DNA from: JBAZTO01 sp041661865
GTDB lineage: Bacteria > Planctomycetota > Phycisphaerae > SM23-33
Assembly: GCA_041661865.1 (NCBI GenBank)
Contig: JBAZTO010000054.1
Span: 1-25,037 of the forward strand
Direction: 5' to 3'
Length of the DNA: 25,037 nt
Part shown: one piece after another, positions 6,768-14,719 of the stretch
Layout of the letters: every line of letters begins with the position of its first letter
How positions within the stretch are numbered: position 1 is the stretch's first letter
Program-made: the position numbers and the translations under genes
Notes under the pieces: model-generated
Databases searched by the model: none
What the model was told of the DNA's origin: nothing
The model's input: only the letters and a program-made list of their open reading frames with translations

Positions 6768-7403
6768 TCACTTCAGCCCTCCGCGCTGGTCGGCCGGGAC
6801 GTCGTCGACGGTGCCGTGGCGGGCGCGCTGCAGGGCGCGCACGTAGGCGACCACGGCCCAGCGGTCGTCGGGCGAGAGCTTGTCGGCGTAGGGCATCATC
6901 GTGTTCTTGCCGTTCGAGATGGTGTTGAAGATCTCGCCCTCGGCCATCGTGCGGAGGCGGTCGTCGTGGTAGGTCGGCGTGGTGGCCATGCCGTAGGCCT
7001 TGGTGATGCCGTTGCCGTCGCCGAGCGAACCGTGACAGGGGGCGCAATAGATCTGGTAGCGGCCCTGGCCGCGCGCGAGGAGAGCCCGGTCCACCGGGAG
7101 CGGAAACCCGCGGGCGAAGGAGCCGTCGGCGGCCTTGCCGGCATAGTGGAAGTCGTCGGCGCGGAGAAACGCCGGGTCGGCCTTGGCCGCGTCGCGGCCG
7201 AACGGCACGGTGCCGGCGGGGATCGGGCGGTCGGCGCGGGCGTCGGCGAAGAATTTGGACGCGGCCTGCGGCTTGTATTTGGCCTGGTGGTCCATGTCGG
7301 GGAACAGCTCGATCGGCGGCCGGGTCGAGACCAGGCCGCGGAAGCCCATGACGGAGATCAGGAGCACCACGAGGAAGGCGAGCGTGTAGTAGGCGAAACG
7401 CAT
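6768..7403 (-). CDS. actE: Alternative complex III monoheme cytochrome c, ActE
   Basis: A 211-residue membrane-anchored or signal-bearing cytochrome c (hydrophobic segment about 6-23). A single heme site lies at Cys120-APC-His124 (YQIYCAPCHGSLGDGNG), with a likely methionine ligand in NTMMPYADKLS. In ACIII, ActE is a peripheral periplasmic cytochrome that accepts electrons from the ActA/ActB core and passes them to the downstream oxidase or a soluble carrier. A GAGGAG ribosome-binding site lies 4 bases before the ATG inside the actD end. The start is one base after the actD stop, and the next gene follows one base after its own stop, so it is tightly coupled on both sides. Confidence 0.92.
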   Translation of the reverse strand: MRFAYYTLAFLVVLLISVMGFRGLVSTRPPIELFPDMDHQAKYKPQAASKFFADARADRPIPAGTVPFGRDAAKADPAFLRADDFHYAGKAADGSFARGFPLPVDRALLARGQGRYQIYCAPCHGSLGDGNGITKAYGMATTPTYHDDRLRTMAEGEIFNTISNGKNTMMPYADKLSPDDRWAVVAYVRALQRARHGTVDDVPADQRGGLK

Positions 7404-7404
7404 C

Positions 7405-7935
7405 TTACTCCTCGAGTTCGGCGATGTCCTTGCCGCCGGCCTGCTCGAGCAGGGCGCGGGTCTGGGCCGGGTTGAATTTCGGGTCCTGGGCCTCGATCAC
7501 GATGTAGAAGCGGTCATCCATGGCCCGCACGAACTGGGGCGCCTTCAGCACGGGGTGGTAGTGCATCGGCAGGGCGTTCAGGAAGAACATGCCGCCGATG
7601 GTGGCGAAGGCCGTGAAAAGGATCGTCAGCTCGTAGGAGACCGGGAAGGCGAACATCGGGCTGAAGTAGGGCTTGCCGCCGACCACGAGCGGATACTGGA
7701 AGGCGTTGGCCCACCAGATGAAGGACATGCCGGTGATGAATCCGGTGATGCCGCCGGCGAGCGAGAAGCGCGGCACCTTGGAACGGCGCACGCCCATCGC
7801 GGCGTCAAGGCCGTGGACGGGGAACGGCGTGAGCGCGTCCCACTGCGAATAGCCGGCGTCGCGCACCCGCTCACAGGCGTGGTACAGCGAGGGCGTGGTG
7901 TCGAAGGCGGCGATGAGGCCGTAGGGCTTGTTCAT
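7405..7935 (-). CDS. actD: Alternative complex III subunit ActD (DUF3341)
   Basis: A 176-residue protein matching ActD: an N-terminal soluble region (YGLIAAFDTTPSLYHACERVRDAGY), two transmembrane helices in the centre (about 59-80 and 101-123), and a C-terminal soluble tail (DDRFYIVIEAQDPKFNP). The DALTPFPVHGLDAAMGVRRSKVP motif between the soluble part and the first helix is characteristic of DUF3341. In solved ACIII structures ActD contacts ActC and ActF on the cytoplasmic side. A good Shine-Dalgarno (AAGGAG, 8 bases before ATG) supports the start. Fourth in the operon. Confidence 0.92.
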   Translation of the reverse strand: MNKPYGLIAAFDTTPSLYHACERVRDAGYSQWDALTPFPVHGLDAAMGVRRSKVPRFSLAGGITGFITGMSFIWWANAFQYPLVVGGKPYFSPMFAFPVSYELTILFTAFATIGGMFFLNALPMHYHPVLKAPQFVRAMDDRFYIVIEAQDPKFNPAQTRALLEQAGGKDIAELEE

Positions 7936-7947
7936 GGCGGCGGCTCC

Positions 7948-9384
7948 TTAATGGTGTGACGATCCATGGTGGGGATCGGCCGCGGGGATGACCGCCTTCA
8001 CTTCCGACATCGGCATGATGGGGACGAAGCGGATGAACAGGAGGAACAGGAAGGAGAACACGCCGAAGGTGCCGAAGAACGTGAAGATCTCGACGATCGA
8101 CGGCGAATAGTAGCCCCAGCTCGACGGCAGGAAGTCGCGGGCGAGCGACGTGACGATGATCACGAAGCGCTCGAACCACATGCCGACGTTGACGAAGATG
8201 GAGAGCACCCAGACCAGCGTGGTGTTTTCGCGGACGGACTTGAACCAGAAGAACTGCGGCGTGATGACGTTGCAGCCGATCATGATCCAGTAGGCCCAGG
8301 CGTAGTGGCCGAACGCGCGGTTGATGAACGCGAAGCCCTCGTAGGGGTTCGCGCCATACCACGCGATGAAGAACTCCATCGAGTAGGCGTAGCCGACCAT
8401 CGTGCCCGTCGCCAGGGTGATCTTGCACATGCAGTCGATGTGATACTGCGTGATCAGGTCCTCGAGGCGGTAGATGCCGCGCAGGGGCAGCATCAGCGTC
8501 ATCACCATCCCGAAGCCGGAGAAGATGGCGCCGGCGACGAAATAGGGCGGGAAGATGGTCGTGTGCCAGCCGGGGATCAGGGAGACGGCGAAGTCGAACG
8601 ACACGATCGTGTGCACGGAGAGCACCAGCGGCGTCGCGATGCCGGCCAGGATGAGGTAGGCCATCTCGTAGTTGCTCCACTGGCGGTTGGACCCGCGCCA
8701 GCCCATGGCGAAGAAGCCGTAGATGCGCGCCTTGAGCAGCTTGCCGCTGGCGGTGAAGCGGTCGCGCAGCGTGCCCAGGTCGGGGATGAGGCCGACATAC
8801 CAGAAGAGGACGGACACCGTGCCGTAGGTCGAGACCGCGAACACGTCCCACTCCAGCGGCGAGCGGAAGTTCTGCCAGATGGCGTTGGAATTGGGGAACG
8901 GGAACAGGTAGCCCGGCAGCACCGCGAACCAGATGCGGCCGACGTGGAAGACCGGGAAGATCGCGGCGCACACGACCGCGAAGATGGTCATGGCCTCGGA
9001 CGCGCGGTTGATGGACGTGCGCCACTTCTGGCGCAGCAGGCAGAGGATGGCCGAGATGAGCGTGCCGGCGTGGCCGATGCCGATCCAGAAGACGAAGTTG
9101 ACGATGTCCCACGCCCAGTTGACCGGGTTGGCATGGCCCCACACGCCGACGCCGGTGGCGACGAGGTAGGTCAGGCCGGCGACGGTGAACGAGGCGACGA
9201 AGCCGGCGACGCCGAAGCACCACCACCACCACAGCGGGGTCGGGCCCTCGACGATGCCGCAGACCTTCTCGGTGATCCAGTGGAAGTCCCGGCCGTGCTC
9301 GACGAGCTCGCGGCGCGGAATCACCGCGGGCCTGACCTCGGCGAGGATCGCCGGCGCGGCATGATCGGTGGAATGCGCGCTCAT
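7948..9384 (-). CDS. actC: Alternative complex III quinol-site membrane subunit ActC (NrfD/PsrC family)
   Basis: The 478-residue, ten-helix protein belongs to the NrfD/PsrC/ActC family that provides the quinol-binding site. Typical segments are VCGIVEGPTPLWWWWCFGVAG (N-terminus), GIGHAGTLISAILCLLRQKWRTSINRASEAMT (helix 3 and loop), LFPFPNSNAIW-type loop, and WANPYEGF-like segments. A start at ATG 9384 is preferred to the TTG at 9390 because GGAGGG lies 8 bases upstream of the ATG and would be too close to the TTG. The gap to actB is 228 bases and holds a palindromic repeat (9444-9547), the only break in an otherwise close-packed operon. The H-rich N-terminus (MSAHSTDH) is unremarkable. Confidence 0.93.
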   Translation of the reverse strand: MSAHSTDHAAPAILAEVRPAVIPRRELVEHGRDFHWITEKVCGIVEGPTPLWWWWCFGVAGFVASFTVAGLTYLVATGVGVWGHANPVNWAWDIVNFVFWIGIGHAGTLISAILCLLRQKWRTSINRASEAMTIFAVVCAAIFPVFHVGRIWFAVLPGYLFPFPNSNAIWQNFRSPLEWDVFAVSTYGTVSVLFWYVGLIPDLGTLRDRFTASGKLLKARIYGFFAMGWRGSNRQWSNYEMAYLILAGIATPLVLSVHTIVSFDFAVSLIPGWHTTIFPPYFVAGAIFSGFGMVMTLMLPLRGIYRLEDLITQYHIDCMCKITLATGTMVGYAYSMEFFIAWYGANPYEGFAFINRAFGHYAWAYWIMIGCNVITPQFFWFKSVRENTTLVWVLSIFVNVGMWFERFVIIVTSLARDFLPSSWGYYSPSIVEIFTFFGTFGVFSFLFLLFIRFVPIMPMSEVKAVIPAADPHHGSSHH

Positions 9385-9443
9385 CAGCAATGCCCTCCGG
9401 AAAGAATGGCCGGCCCGCTTGCATTATCGCGAGACCCGAACCA

Positions 9444-9547
9444 ACACACCCCGCCCTGTCGGGCACCCCTCTTCATAGAGGGGACTTCGGCTGCGAGGAT
9501 TGAAATCCCCTCTATGAAGAGGGGTGGCGCGCAGCGCCGGGGTGTGT
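9444..9547. repeat. Palindromic repeat between actC and actB
   Basis: Two nested inverted repeats: outer ACACACCCCG (9444-9453) against CGGGGTGTGT (9538-9547), inner 21 bases perfect (9464-9484 against 9506-9526, with the word CTCTTCATAGAG). The sequence is unrelated to the REP cores at 38-98 and 1632-2330, so it is a third palindromic family. In the operon transcript it would form a long hairpin between the actB stop and the actC ribosome-binding site. No T-run follows on the transcribed strand, so it is not a clear terminator; mRNA stabilisation or partial attenuation are possible (inference). Confidence 0.85.
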
Positions 9548-9612
9548 CGGCGACCGGCGTCGGGGCGGAGACCGCCGCCCCCCTGTTTTGCAGTTGGAGC
9601 GAGGAAAGCATG

Positions 9613-12600
9613 TTAGCCGTGCCCTCCGTTCTTGGGCGCGGGCTGCTCCGGGCCGTGGCTCTCGCCATGGCCGGCGCCGGTGCCGTTTTTCTTGTTGTAT
9701 TCGACGCGGCTGAGCGGAAGCGCCGCGTAGTCGGGCATGGCCGGGTTCGGGTTGCGCAGCTTGCCCAGGTAGGTCGTGCGCGGGCGGATGTTGAGGTAGC
9801 CGAGGACGGCGTAGTCGCGGTCCTGCGCCTTGGCCTTCGAGACGGCGCTGTTGGGATCCTTGATGTCGCCGAAGACGATGGCCTCGACCGGGCACACCTG
9901 CTGGCAGGCGACCTTGATCGTGCCGTCCGGGATGACGACGTCGCCGCTGGCGCCGGCCTGGCGCTTCTGCGCGATCTTGGCCTGCTGCACGCGCTGGACG
10001 CAATAGGTGCACTTCTCCATGACGCCGCGCATGCGCACGGTGACATCGGGGTTCTTCACCATCTTGACCAGCTCCGGCATTTCGCTCTGGTGGCCGAGCG
10101 GGCCCAGGTAAAGGGCGTCGGTGGCGCGCTTGTTGAAGTCGAAGAAATTGAACCGGCGGACCTTGTAGGGGCAGTTGTTCGCGCAGTAGCGGGTGCCGAT
10201 GCAGCGGTTGTAGGCCATCACGTTGATGCCCTCCTCGTCGTGCACGGTGGCGTTGACCGGGCACACGGTCTCGCAGGGCGCGAGCTCGCAGTGCTGGCAG
10301 GTCATGGGCTGCATCGAGACCTGCGGGTCCTCGGGGAGGAGCTTGTTGCCCTCGGCGCCGAAGGCCTCGGCGTCGGCCGAGCCGTCGGAATAGTAGCGGT
10401 CGAGGCGGATCCACTGCATCTCGCGGCCGCGGAGGACCTGCTCCTTGCCGACGATCGGGATGTTGTTCTCCGCCTGGCAGGCGATGATGCAGGCGTTGCA
10501 ACCGATGCAGGTGTTGAGGTCGATCGACATGCCCCACTGGTGGAGGCCGGTCAGGTCGGGGATCTCGTAGAGCGAGTTGCCGCGCGGCGTCGTGGTGGCG
10601 ATGAAGGCGGGATCCTTGCCGGCGTCCGCGCCGAGGACCGGCGGCGTGTGCGACTCCATGCCGATGCCGTCGACGAACTTGGGGTTGGCCTTGAACTCGG
10701 CGTGGTTGGCCTCGCGCACGATGTCGCGGCCTTCCATCGACCAGTGCTCCTGGGTGTTGGCGAGCTTCATGCGCCGGCCGGTGTCGGTGAGCTTCGCGCC
10801 CGTGACGAAACCCATGCCGCCGCCCGTGCGGACCGCGTAGGCGTTGAAGCCCGTGCCCGTGCCGATGTGGCCGGACCGGCCGCGGCCGTAGCCGAGCGGG
10901 AGGACGATGGTGTAATTGGCGAGGCCGGGCTGGATGTGGACCGGGCCGCTGACCTTCCGGCCGTTGACCGTCACCTCGAAGACCCGGGCGTTCTCCTTGC
11001 CCTGGACAAAATCCGCCTCCTCCTTGCGGGCGACCTGCAGCAGGCTGCCGGCGGGGACGATGTTGAGCTCCTTCGCGAGCCGCGGGCTGACCAGGATGGC
11101 GTTGTCCCACGAGATCTTCGTCATCGGATCCGGGCACTCCTGCAGCCAGCCGTTGTTGGCGAAGCGGCCGTCGTCCATCTTGTGGTCGGTGGCGAAGCGG
11201 ACCTCGAGGTTGTCCTGCGAGAGCGCGACCGGCGCCGGGGGCTGGCCGAAGGCGTCCCGGGCAACCTGCGCATCAAAGGCGACCTTCACCACCGGATAGG
11301 CCGAGCCCTCGAGCAGGCCGTCGTGCAGGAATTTCTCAAAGACCTTCTTGTCGCCGCCGTGGGTGACAAACACCTCGGCGTAGGCGTCGGCGCTCCCCTC
11401 CCCCGCCAGGCGGGCGAGCAACTCGACCTCGGACAGGCCGTTGAAGAGCGGCATGATCATGGGCTGGATCGGCACGATGGTGCCGTCGACCGTGCGGGCG
11501 TCGCCCCAGGATTCAAGATAGTGGGTGGCCGCGAGGTGGACCCCGGCCAGCGCCGACGTCTCGTCGGCATAATAACCGTGCCGGATGACATTCGGCACGG
11601 ACTTCATCAGCGCGCCGAAATCCAGGTCGGCGGGCGCGTTGTAGGCCGGGTTGCCGCCGAGGATGACGAGCGTCTTGACCGAGCCGGCCTTGAGGACGGT
11701 GGCGAGGGCCTGGAGGGTGGACGCACCCGTGGGGGTGAACTCGACGAAATCGACGGTCCGGCCCAGGTTGCCGAGCCGGGCATTCATCGCGTAGGCGATG
11801 AGGTGAACCTGCATGGACTGGTGCGCGCCGGCCACGACGAGCGACTCGCCGCGGTGGGCCAGCAGATCCTTCGCACACTCCTCGATCCACTGCCGGTTGA
11901 CCTCGAGATCCTTGGCCAGCGGCGCCATGATGTCCGTCTCGAGCACCTGGCCGCCGATCGCGGCCGCGAGGGCCAGCATGTGGCTGCTCGCGAGGCGCAG
12001 GCGGTGGTCGGCCATGCTGCCGGTGAGCGAGAAACCGCTCTCGGCGACATAAAGGCGGTTCATCTCGTCGTCGGGCTTGGTGACGCGGCGGCCCTTGGCG
12101 AAGTCGCGGGCGTAGTAGAGCGACCCGGCCTCGGCGTGGAAGAAATCGGCGTCGAGCGAGAGGATGCGCCTGGCCTTCGCGAAGCGGTAGACCGGCTTCA
12201 CGTTCCGGCCGAAGGCGGCCTGCGCGGCGGCGAGCGGCGGCTCGTCCTGGACGGGCTCGTATTCGGCCCAGATGGCGCGCGGGTAGAGCCGCTTCAGCTT
12301 CGCGACGAGGCGGGCGCGGGTCGGCGAGGCGGACTCGTCGGCCAGGAACGCCAGCCCCTCGCCGCTGCCGGCGTAGGTCGAGTTGATGCCGGCGAGCAGC
12401 TTGTTGACGGCGTCGTTGGTCAGCACATTGCCGCCCTGCGTGTGGGCGGTCGCGCGCTCGGGATCGTAAAGGTCGAGGACCGAGGCCTGCGCGAGCAGCG
12501 AGCTGGCGCCGCCATGAGGCAGGTAGCTCGGGTTGCCCTCGAGCTTGGTCGGGCGGCCCTGGTGTGTCTCGGCCAGCAGCGGGATGGCCGACTTGCGCAA

Positions 12601-12936
12601 CGGCATGGCGGTGGCGAAGTACAGCGGGAGGCCCGGGATGGCGTACTCGACCGACTTGCCATAGGGCAGGATGTGGGCCTCGGGGCGGCGGCAGCCGGCA
12701 AGGCCCATGCCGCCCAGAGCGAACGAGGCCGCCATCAGCTTCATGAAATGCCGGCGGTCGACGCCCTCCATGCTGGACGCGCCCTCGGGGAACTCGCGGG
12801 CCAGGTGCTCGCGGAATCCGGGCGTGTCCGCCAGCTCGTCGAGGCTGCGCCAGTATTTCGGACCGGCGAGCCCGGGCTGGGCGGGAGCGCCGTTCGACAA
12901 GCTCAGGCCAGGGGGATGGGCAAATTTGCGTTTCAT
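9613..12936 (-). CDS. actB: Alternative complex III molybdopterin-fold/iron-sulfur fusion subunit ActB
   Basis: The 1107-residue fusion has a molybdopterin-oxidoreductase-like B1 half (about 60-780) and a ferredoxin-like B2 half (about 800-1040). A twin-arginine motif with lipobox (RRHFMKLMAASFALGGMGLAGC, Arg61-62, Cys82) targets it to the periplasmic face. B2 shows four Cys clusters: CIGCNACIIAC (about 808), CQHCELAPCETVCP (about 879), CIGTRYCANNCPYK (about 911) and CTYC..ACQQVCP (about 974-1010), supporting [4Fe-4S] and [3Fe-4S] centres. In known ACIII, B1 carries no Mo cofactor. Stop of actA and start ATG overlap by one base (TGATG). Residues 10-18 (GLSLSNGAP) derive from a dispersed repeat and lie before the conserved KYWRSLDELADTPGF region, so they probably extend a disordered N-terminus. 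Confidence 0.93.
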   Translation of the reverse strand: MKRKFAHPPGLSLSNGAPAQPGLAGPKYWRSLDELADTPGFREHLAREFPEGASSMEGVDRRHFMKLMAASFALGGMGLAGCRRPEAHILPYGKSVEYAIPGLPLYFATAMPLRKSAIPLLAETHQGRPTKLEGNPSYLPHGGASSLLAQASVLDLYDPERATAHTQGGNVLTNDAVNKLLAGINSTYAGSGEGLAFLADESASPTRARLVAKLKRLYPRAIWAEYEPVQDEPPLAAAQAAFGRNVKPVYRFAKARRILSLDADFFHAEAGSLYYARDFAKGRRVTKPDDEMNRLYVAESGFSLTGSMADHRLRLASSHMLALAAAIGGQVLETDIMAPLAKDLEVNRQWIEECAKDLLAHRGESLVVAGAHQSMQVHLIAYAMNARLGNLGRTVDFVEFTPTGASTLQALATVLKAGSVKTLVILGGNPAYNAPADLDFGALMKSVPNVIRHGYYADETSALAGVHLAATHYLESWGDARTVDGTIVPIQPMIMPLFNGLSEVELLARLAGEGSADAYAEVFVTHGGDKKVFEKFLHDGLLEGSAYPVVKVAFDAQVARDAFGQPPAPVALSQDNLEVRFATDHKMDDGRFANNGWLQECPDPMTKISWDNAILVSPRLAKELNIVPAGSLLQVARKEEADFVQGKENARVFEVTVNGRKVSGPVHIQPGLANYTIVLPLGYGRGRSGHIGTGTGFNAYAVRTGGGMGFVTGAKLTDTGRRMKLANTQEHWSMEGRDIVREANHAEFKANPKFVDGIGMESHTPPVLGADAGKDPAFIATTTPRGNSLYEIPDLTGLHQWGMSIDLNTCIGCNACIIACQAENNIPIVGKEQVLRGREMQWIRLDRYYSDGSADAEAFGAEGNKLLPEDPQVSMQPMTCQHCELAPCETVCPVNATVHDEEGINVMAYNRCIGTRYCANNCPYKVRRFNFFDFNKRATDALYLGPLGHQSEMPELVKMVKNPDVTVRMRGVMEKCTYCVQRVQQAKIAQKRQAGASGDVVIPDGTIKVACQQVCPVEAIVFGDIKDPNSAVSKAKAQDRDYAVLGYLNIRPRTTYLGKLRNPNPAMPDYAALPLSRVEYNKKNGTGAGHGESHGPEQPAPKNGGHG
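12893..12907. repeat. Dispersed TTCGACAAGCTCAGG repeat inside the actB 5' end
   Basis: The copy sits in codons 10-15 of actB and is read in frame as part of GLSLSNGAP. The partner copy is at 3791-3805 in the CcoN-like gene. Its position before the first conserved ActB segment suggests a tolerated insertion. Confidence 0.6.
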
Positions 12937-13589
12937 CAGCGATGGCAGCCGGAACAGCTGGTCGGCGGGTTGACCTTCCAGTCATGGATGTAGCCCTCCG
13001 CCTGGGCGCGCTTGCCCTGCTCGGCGAGCGACAGGGAATCGAGGTTGTAGACCTCGCCCGGCTCGCGGATGCGCGCGGCGGGATCGCGATGGCAGTCGAG
13101 GCACCAGCTCATGCTGTGCGGCTTGGTCTGGGAGACGGTGACCATCTCGTTCACCTTGCCGTGGCACTCGACGCAGCTGACGCCGCGGTTCACGTGGACG
13201 GAGTGGTTGAAATAGACGTAGTCAGGATTCCGGTGGATCCTCACCCACGGCACCGGCTGCCCCGTCTCATAGCTCTGGCGCACCACCTCGAGCAGCGGGC
13301 TCGCCGGCTTGACGATGCTGTGGCAGTTCATGCACGTCTGTGCCGCCGGCACGCTCGAGGTGGCGGATTTCTCCACCGCGGCGTGGCAGTAGCGGCAGTC
13401 CATGCCGAGCTGGCCGGCGTGCAGGCTGTGGTCGAACGGGACGGGCTGCACCGGCTGGTAGCCGATGCGCAGGTAGGCCGGCGTCGCGTAATAGGTGATG
13501 CCCGCCGCCGCCACGCCGCCCAGCACGCCCAGGAAAATCACGATCTGCAGCGGCAGTGCGTTGGCGGATTTGGGGAAAATCTTGGACAT
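12936..13589 (-). CDS. actA: Alternative complex III pentaheme cytochrome c, ActA
   Basis: The 217-residue protein carries an N-terminal hydrophobic segment (about 13-33), serving as signal or anchor, and five CXXCH heme sites at residues 65 (CRYCH), 86 (CMNCH), 139 (CVECH), 163 (CLDCH) and 212 (CSGCH). Five hemes with this spacing, plus PFDHSLHAGQLGMDCRYCH and RIHRNPDYVYFNHSVHV, identify ActA of ACIII. Its hemes form the electron relay on the periplasmic side, taking electrons from ActB iron-sulfur centres to ActE. The last heme motif is at the extreme C-terminus. No Shine-Dalgarno is evident. A small Tat-like ORF ends 38 bases upstream, so this is the first or second gene in the operon. Confidence 0.93.
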   Translation of the reverse strand: MSKIFPKSANALPLQIVIFLGVLGGVAAAGITYYATPAYLRIGYQPVQPVPFDHSLHAGQLGMDCRYCHAAVEKSATSSVPAAQTCMNCHSIVKPASPLLEVVRQSYETGQPVPWVRIHRNPDYVYFNHSVHVNRGVSCVECHGKVNEMVTVSQTKPHSMSWCLDCHRDPAARIREPGEVYNLDSLSLAEQGKRAQAEGYIHDWKVNPPTSCSGCHR

Positions 13590-13627
13590 GGGCCCGGGGG
13601 AGGATGCGTGAATCGCCGGACAGGCGC

Positions 13628-13798
13628 TCAGCAGCTGCCTGCCTTGCGCGGCACGGCACGCGGTTCAACCCGCAGCACCACCGGGGCGGCGGCCGGCACG
13701 GCGGCCGACCGGCCCAGCCAGGCCGGCATGAATCCTCCCGCGACCAGCAGGCCACCCAGCCTGGCGAGGAATGATTTACGCGAACAATTCGGACTCAC
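13628..13798 (-). CDS. Possible small twin-arginine-like secreted protein upstream of actA
   Basis: A 56-residue product from a GTG at 13798 (alternative in-frame TTG at 13849 gives 73 residues). It begins VSPNCSRKSFLARLGGLLVAGGFMPAWLG, which resembles a Tat signal (S-R-K-x-F-L followed by a hydrophobic stretch), though with RK rather than RR. What follows is a short Pro/Ala-rich tail (about 27 residues) ending in GSC. The gene lies 38 bases upstream of actA, same strand, so it could be the operon's first cistron. Neither start has a strong ribosome-binding site. It may equally be a remnant of a degraded gene or chance coding; I do not recognise the family. Confidence 0.35.
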   Translation of the reverse strand: MSPNCSRKSFLARLGGLLVAGGFMPAWLGRSAAVPAAAPVVLRVEPRAVPRKAGSC

Positions 13799-14014
13799 GG
13801 TGTGTGTGCGGTTCAAATTCGCGCCAAGGGAAGTAAGGCGTTTAACCAATGTAAAACAAAATTTCCAAACCGCGCCCCCGCCCCGTGAATATTAGCCCGG
13901 TCCGGAAGGCGATTTTATCTCGCTAAACCGAATATTTTCCGGCTGCCGGGTCGCGAAACTTCGCCGTCCCATGGTGGAACCCGTCCTCTCCCATCCGAAC
14001 CGCCGGAACCCGTT

Positions 14015-14719
14015 TCAGCTCACAAATTCGCCGTCGCGCATCGGCTTGATCTCGTCACAACGCTGGGCGATGTCCGGATTGTGCGTCACGAGCACGACCG
14101 CCTGGCCGTTCTCCTTGGCCAGTTTGGTCAGCAGGTCGAAGATCACGGCGGAATTCTTCACGTCCAGGTTGCCGGTGGGCTCGTCCGCCAGGATGATGGC
14201 CGGCTGGTTGGCGAGGGCGCGGGCGATGGCGACGCGCTGCTGCTCGCCGCCGGAAAGCTGGGTGGTCAGGCGGTGGCCCTTGTCGCCGAGGCCGACGTCG
14301 GCCAGCAGCCCGCGGCCCCGCTCCAGCATCTGGGCCTCGGTCAGGCGGCCCAGCTTGCGCATGGGCATGATGACGTTGTCCAGCGCCGAGAATTCCTGCA
14401 TGAGGAAGTGGAACTGGAAGACGAAGCCGATGTGCTCGCACCGGGCGGCCGTGCGGTCGAGGTCGCTGCTGTTGGACATGAGCCGGTCGCTGATCCAGAT
14501 CGAGCCGTCGTCCGGCTGGTCCAGCAGCCCGAGCAGGTAGAGCGTGGTGCTCTTGCCGCAGCCCGACGGGCCGACGATGGCGGTGACATTCCCCCGGCGG
14601 GCCTCGAAGGACACGCCGCGGAGGACATGCACCCGGCCCTCCCCCTGCCCGAGGTAGCGGTGGAGGTTCTCGCAGCGGAGCGCAAGACCGGAGCCGGCTT
14701 GGTTGTGCGGGGCGCTCAT
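14015..14719 (-). CDS. ABC transporter ATPase, MacB/LolD-like
   Basis: The 234-residue nucleotide-binding subunit has Walker A GPSGCGKST (50-58), Q-loop in VFQFHFL (about 100-106), signature LSGGEQQ (155-161), Walker B IILADEPTGNLD (175-186) and switch His in VTHN. The LSGGEQQRVAIARAL/ADEPTGNLD pattern is typical of the MacB/LolD/FtsE group. It pairs with the preceding permease (ATGA overlap at 14716-14719) and with the upstream adaptor and TolC-like channel. Together they would power export through the envelope, or mechanotransmission. The start at the ATG 14719 is chosen since it overlaps the permease stop. No clear terminator follows; 14014 to 13850 holds only a short gap. Confidence 0.93.
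   Translation of the reverse strand: MSAPHNQAGSGLALRCENLHRYLGQGEGRVHVLRGVSFEARRGNVTAIVGPSGCGKSTTLYLLGLLDQPDDGSIWISDRLMSNSSDLDRTAARCEHIGFVFQFHFLMQEFSALDNVIMPMRKLGRLTEAQMLERGRGLLADVGLGDKGHRLTTQLSGGEQQRVAIARALANQPAIILADEPTGNLDVKNSAVIFDLLTKLAKENGQAVVLVTHNPDIAQRCDEIKPMRDGEFVS

Noticed and set aside
5714..6928. 404-codon + strand open frame
   Set aside because: Shadow of actF and the end of actE, highly charged and without motifs.
9384..9611. A frame on the - strand between actB and actC (about 75 codons, beginning MLSSLQLQ)
   Set aside because: Most of it is the translation of the palindromic repeat at 9444-9547; no known domain, and the real actC start with a good ribosome-binding site is right behind it.
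7966..12993. A 1675-codon open frame on the + strand
   Set aside because: It is antisense to actB, actC and part of actD. Its translation is low-complexity (Arg/Asp/Glu/Val/His-rich), as expected for the mirror of GC-rich genes; the opposite strand has clear family motifs.
13850..14014. Possible promoter for the act operon (AT-rich words such as TAATAT and GATAAAAT on the - strand)
   Set aside because: No matching -35 at the right spacing could be defended by eye, so it was not listed as a feature.
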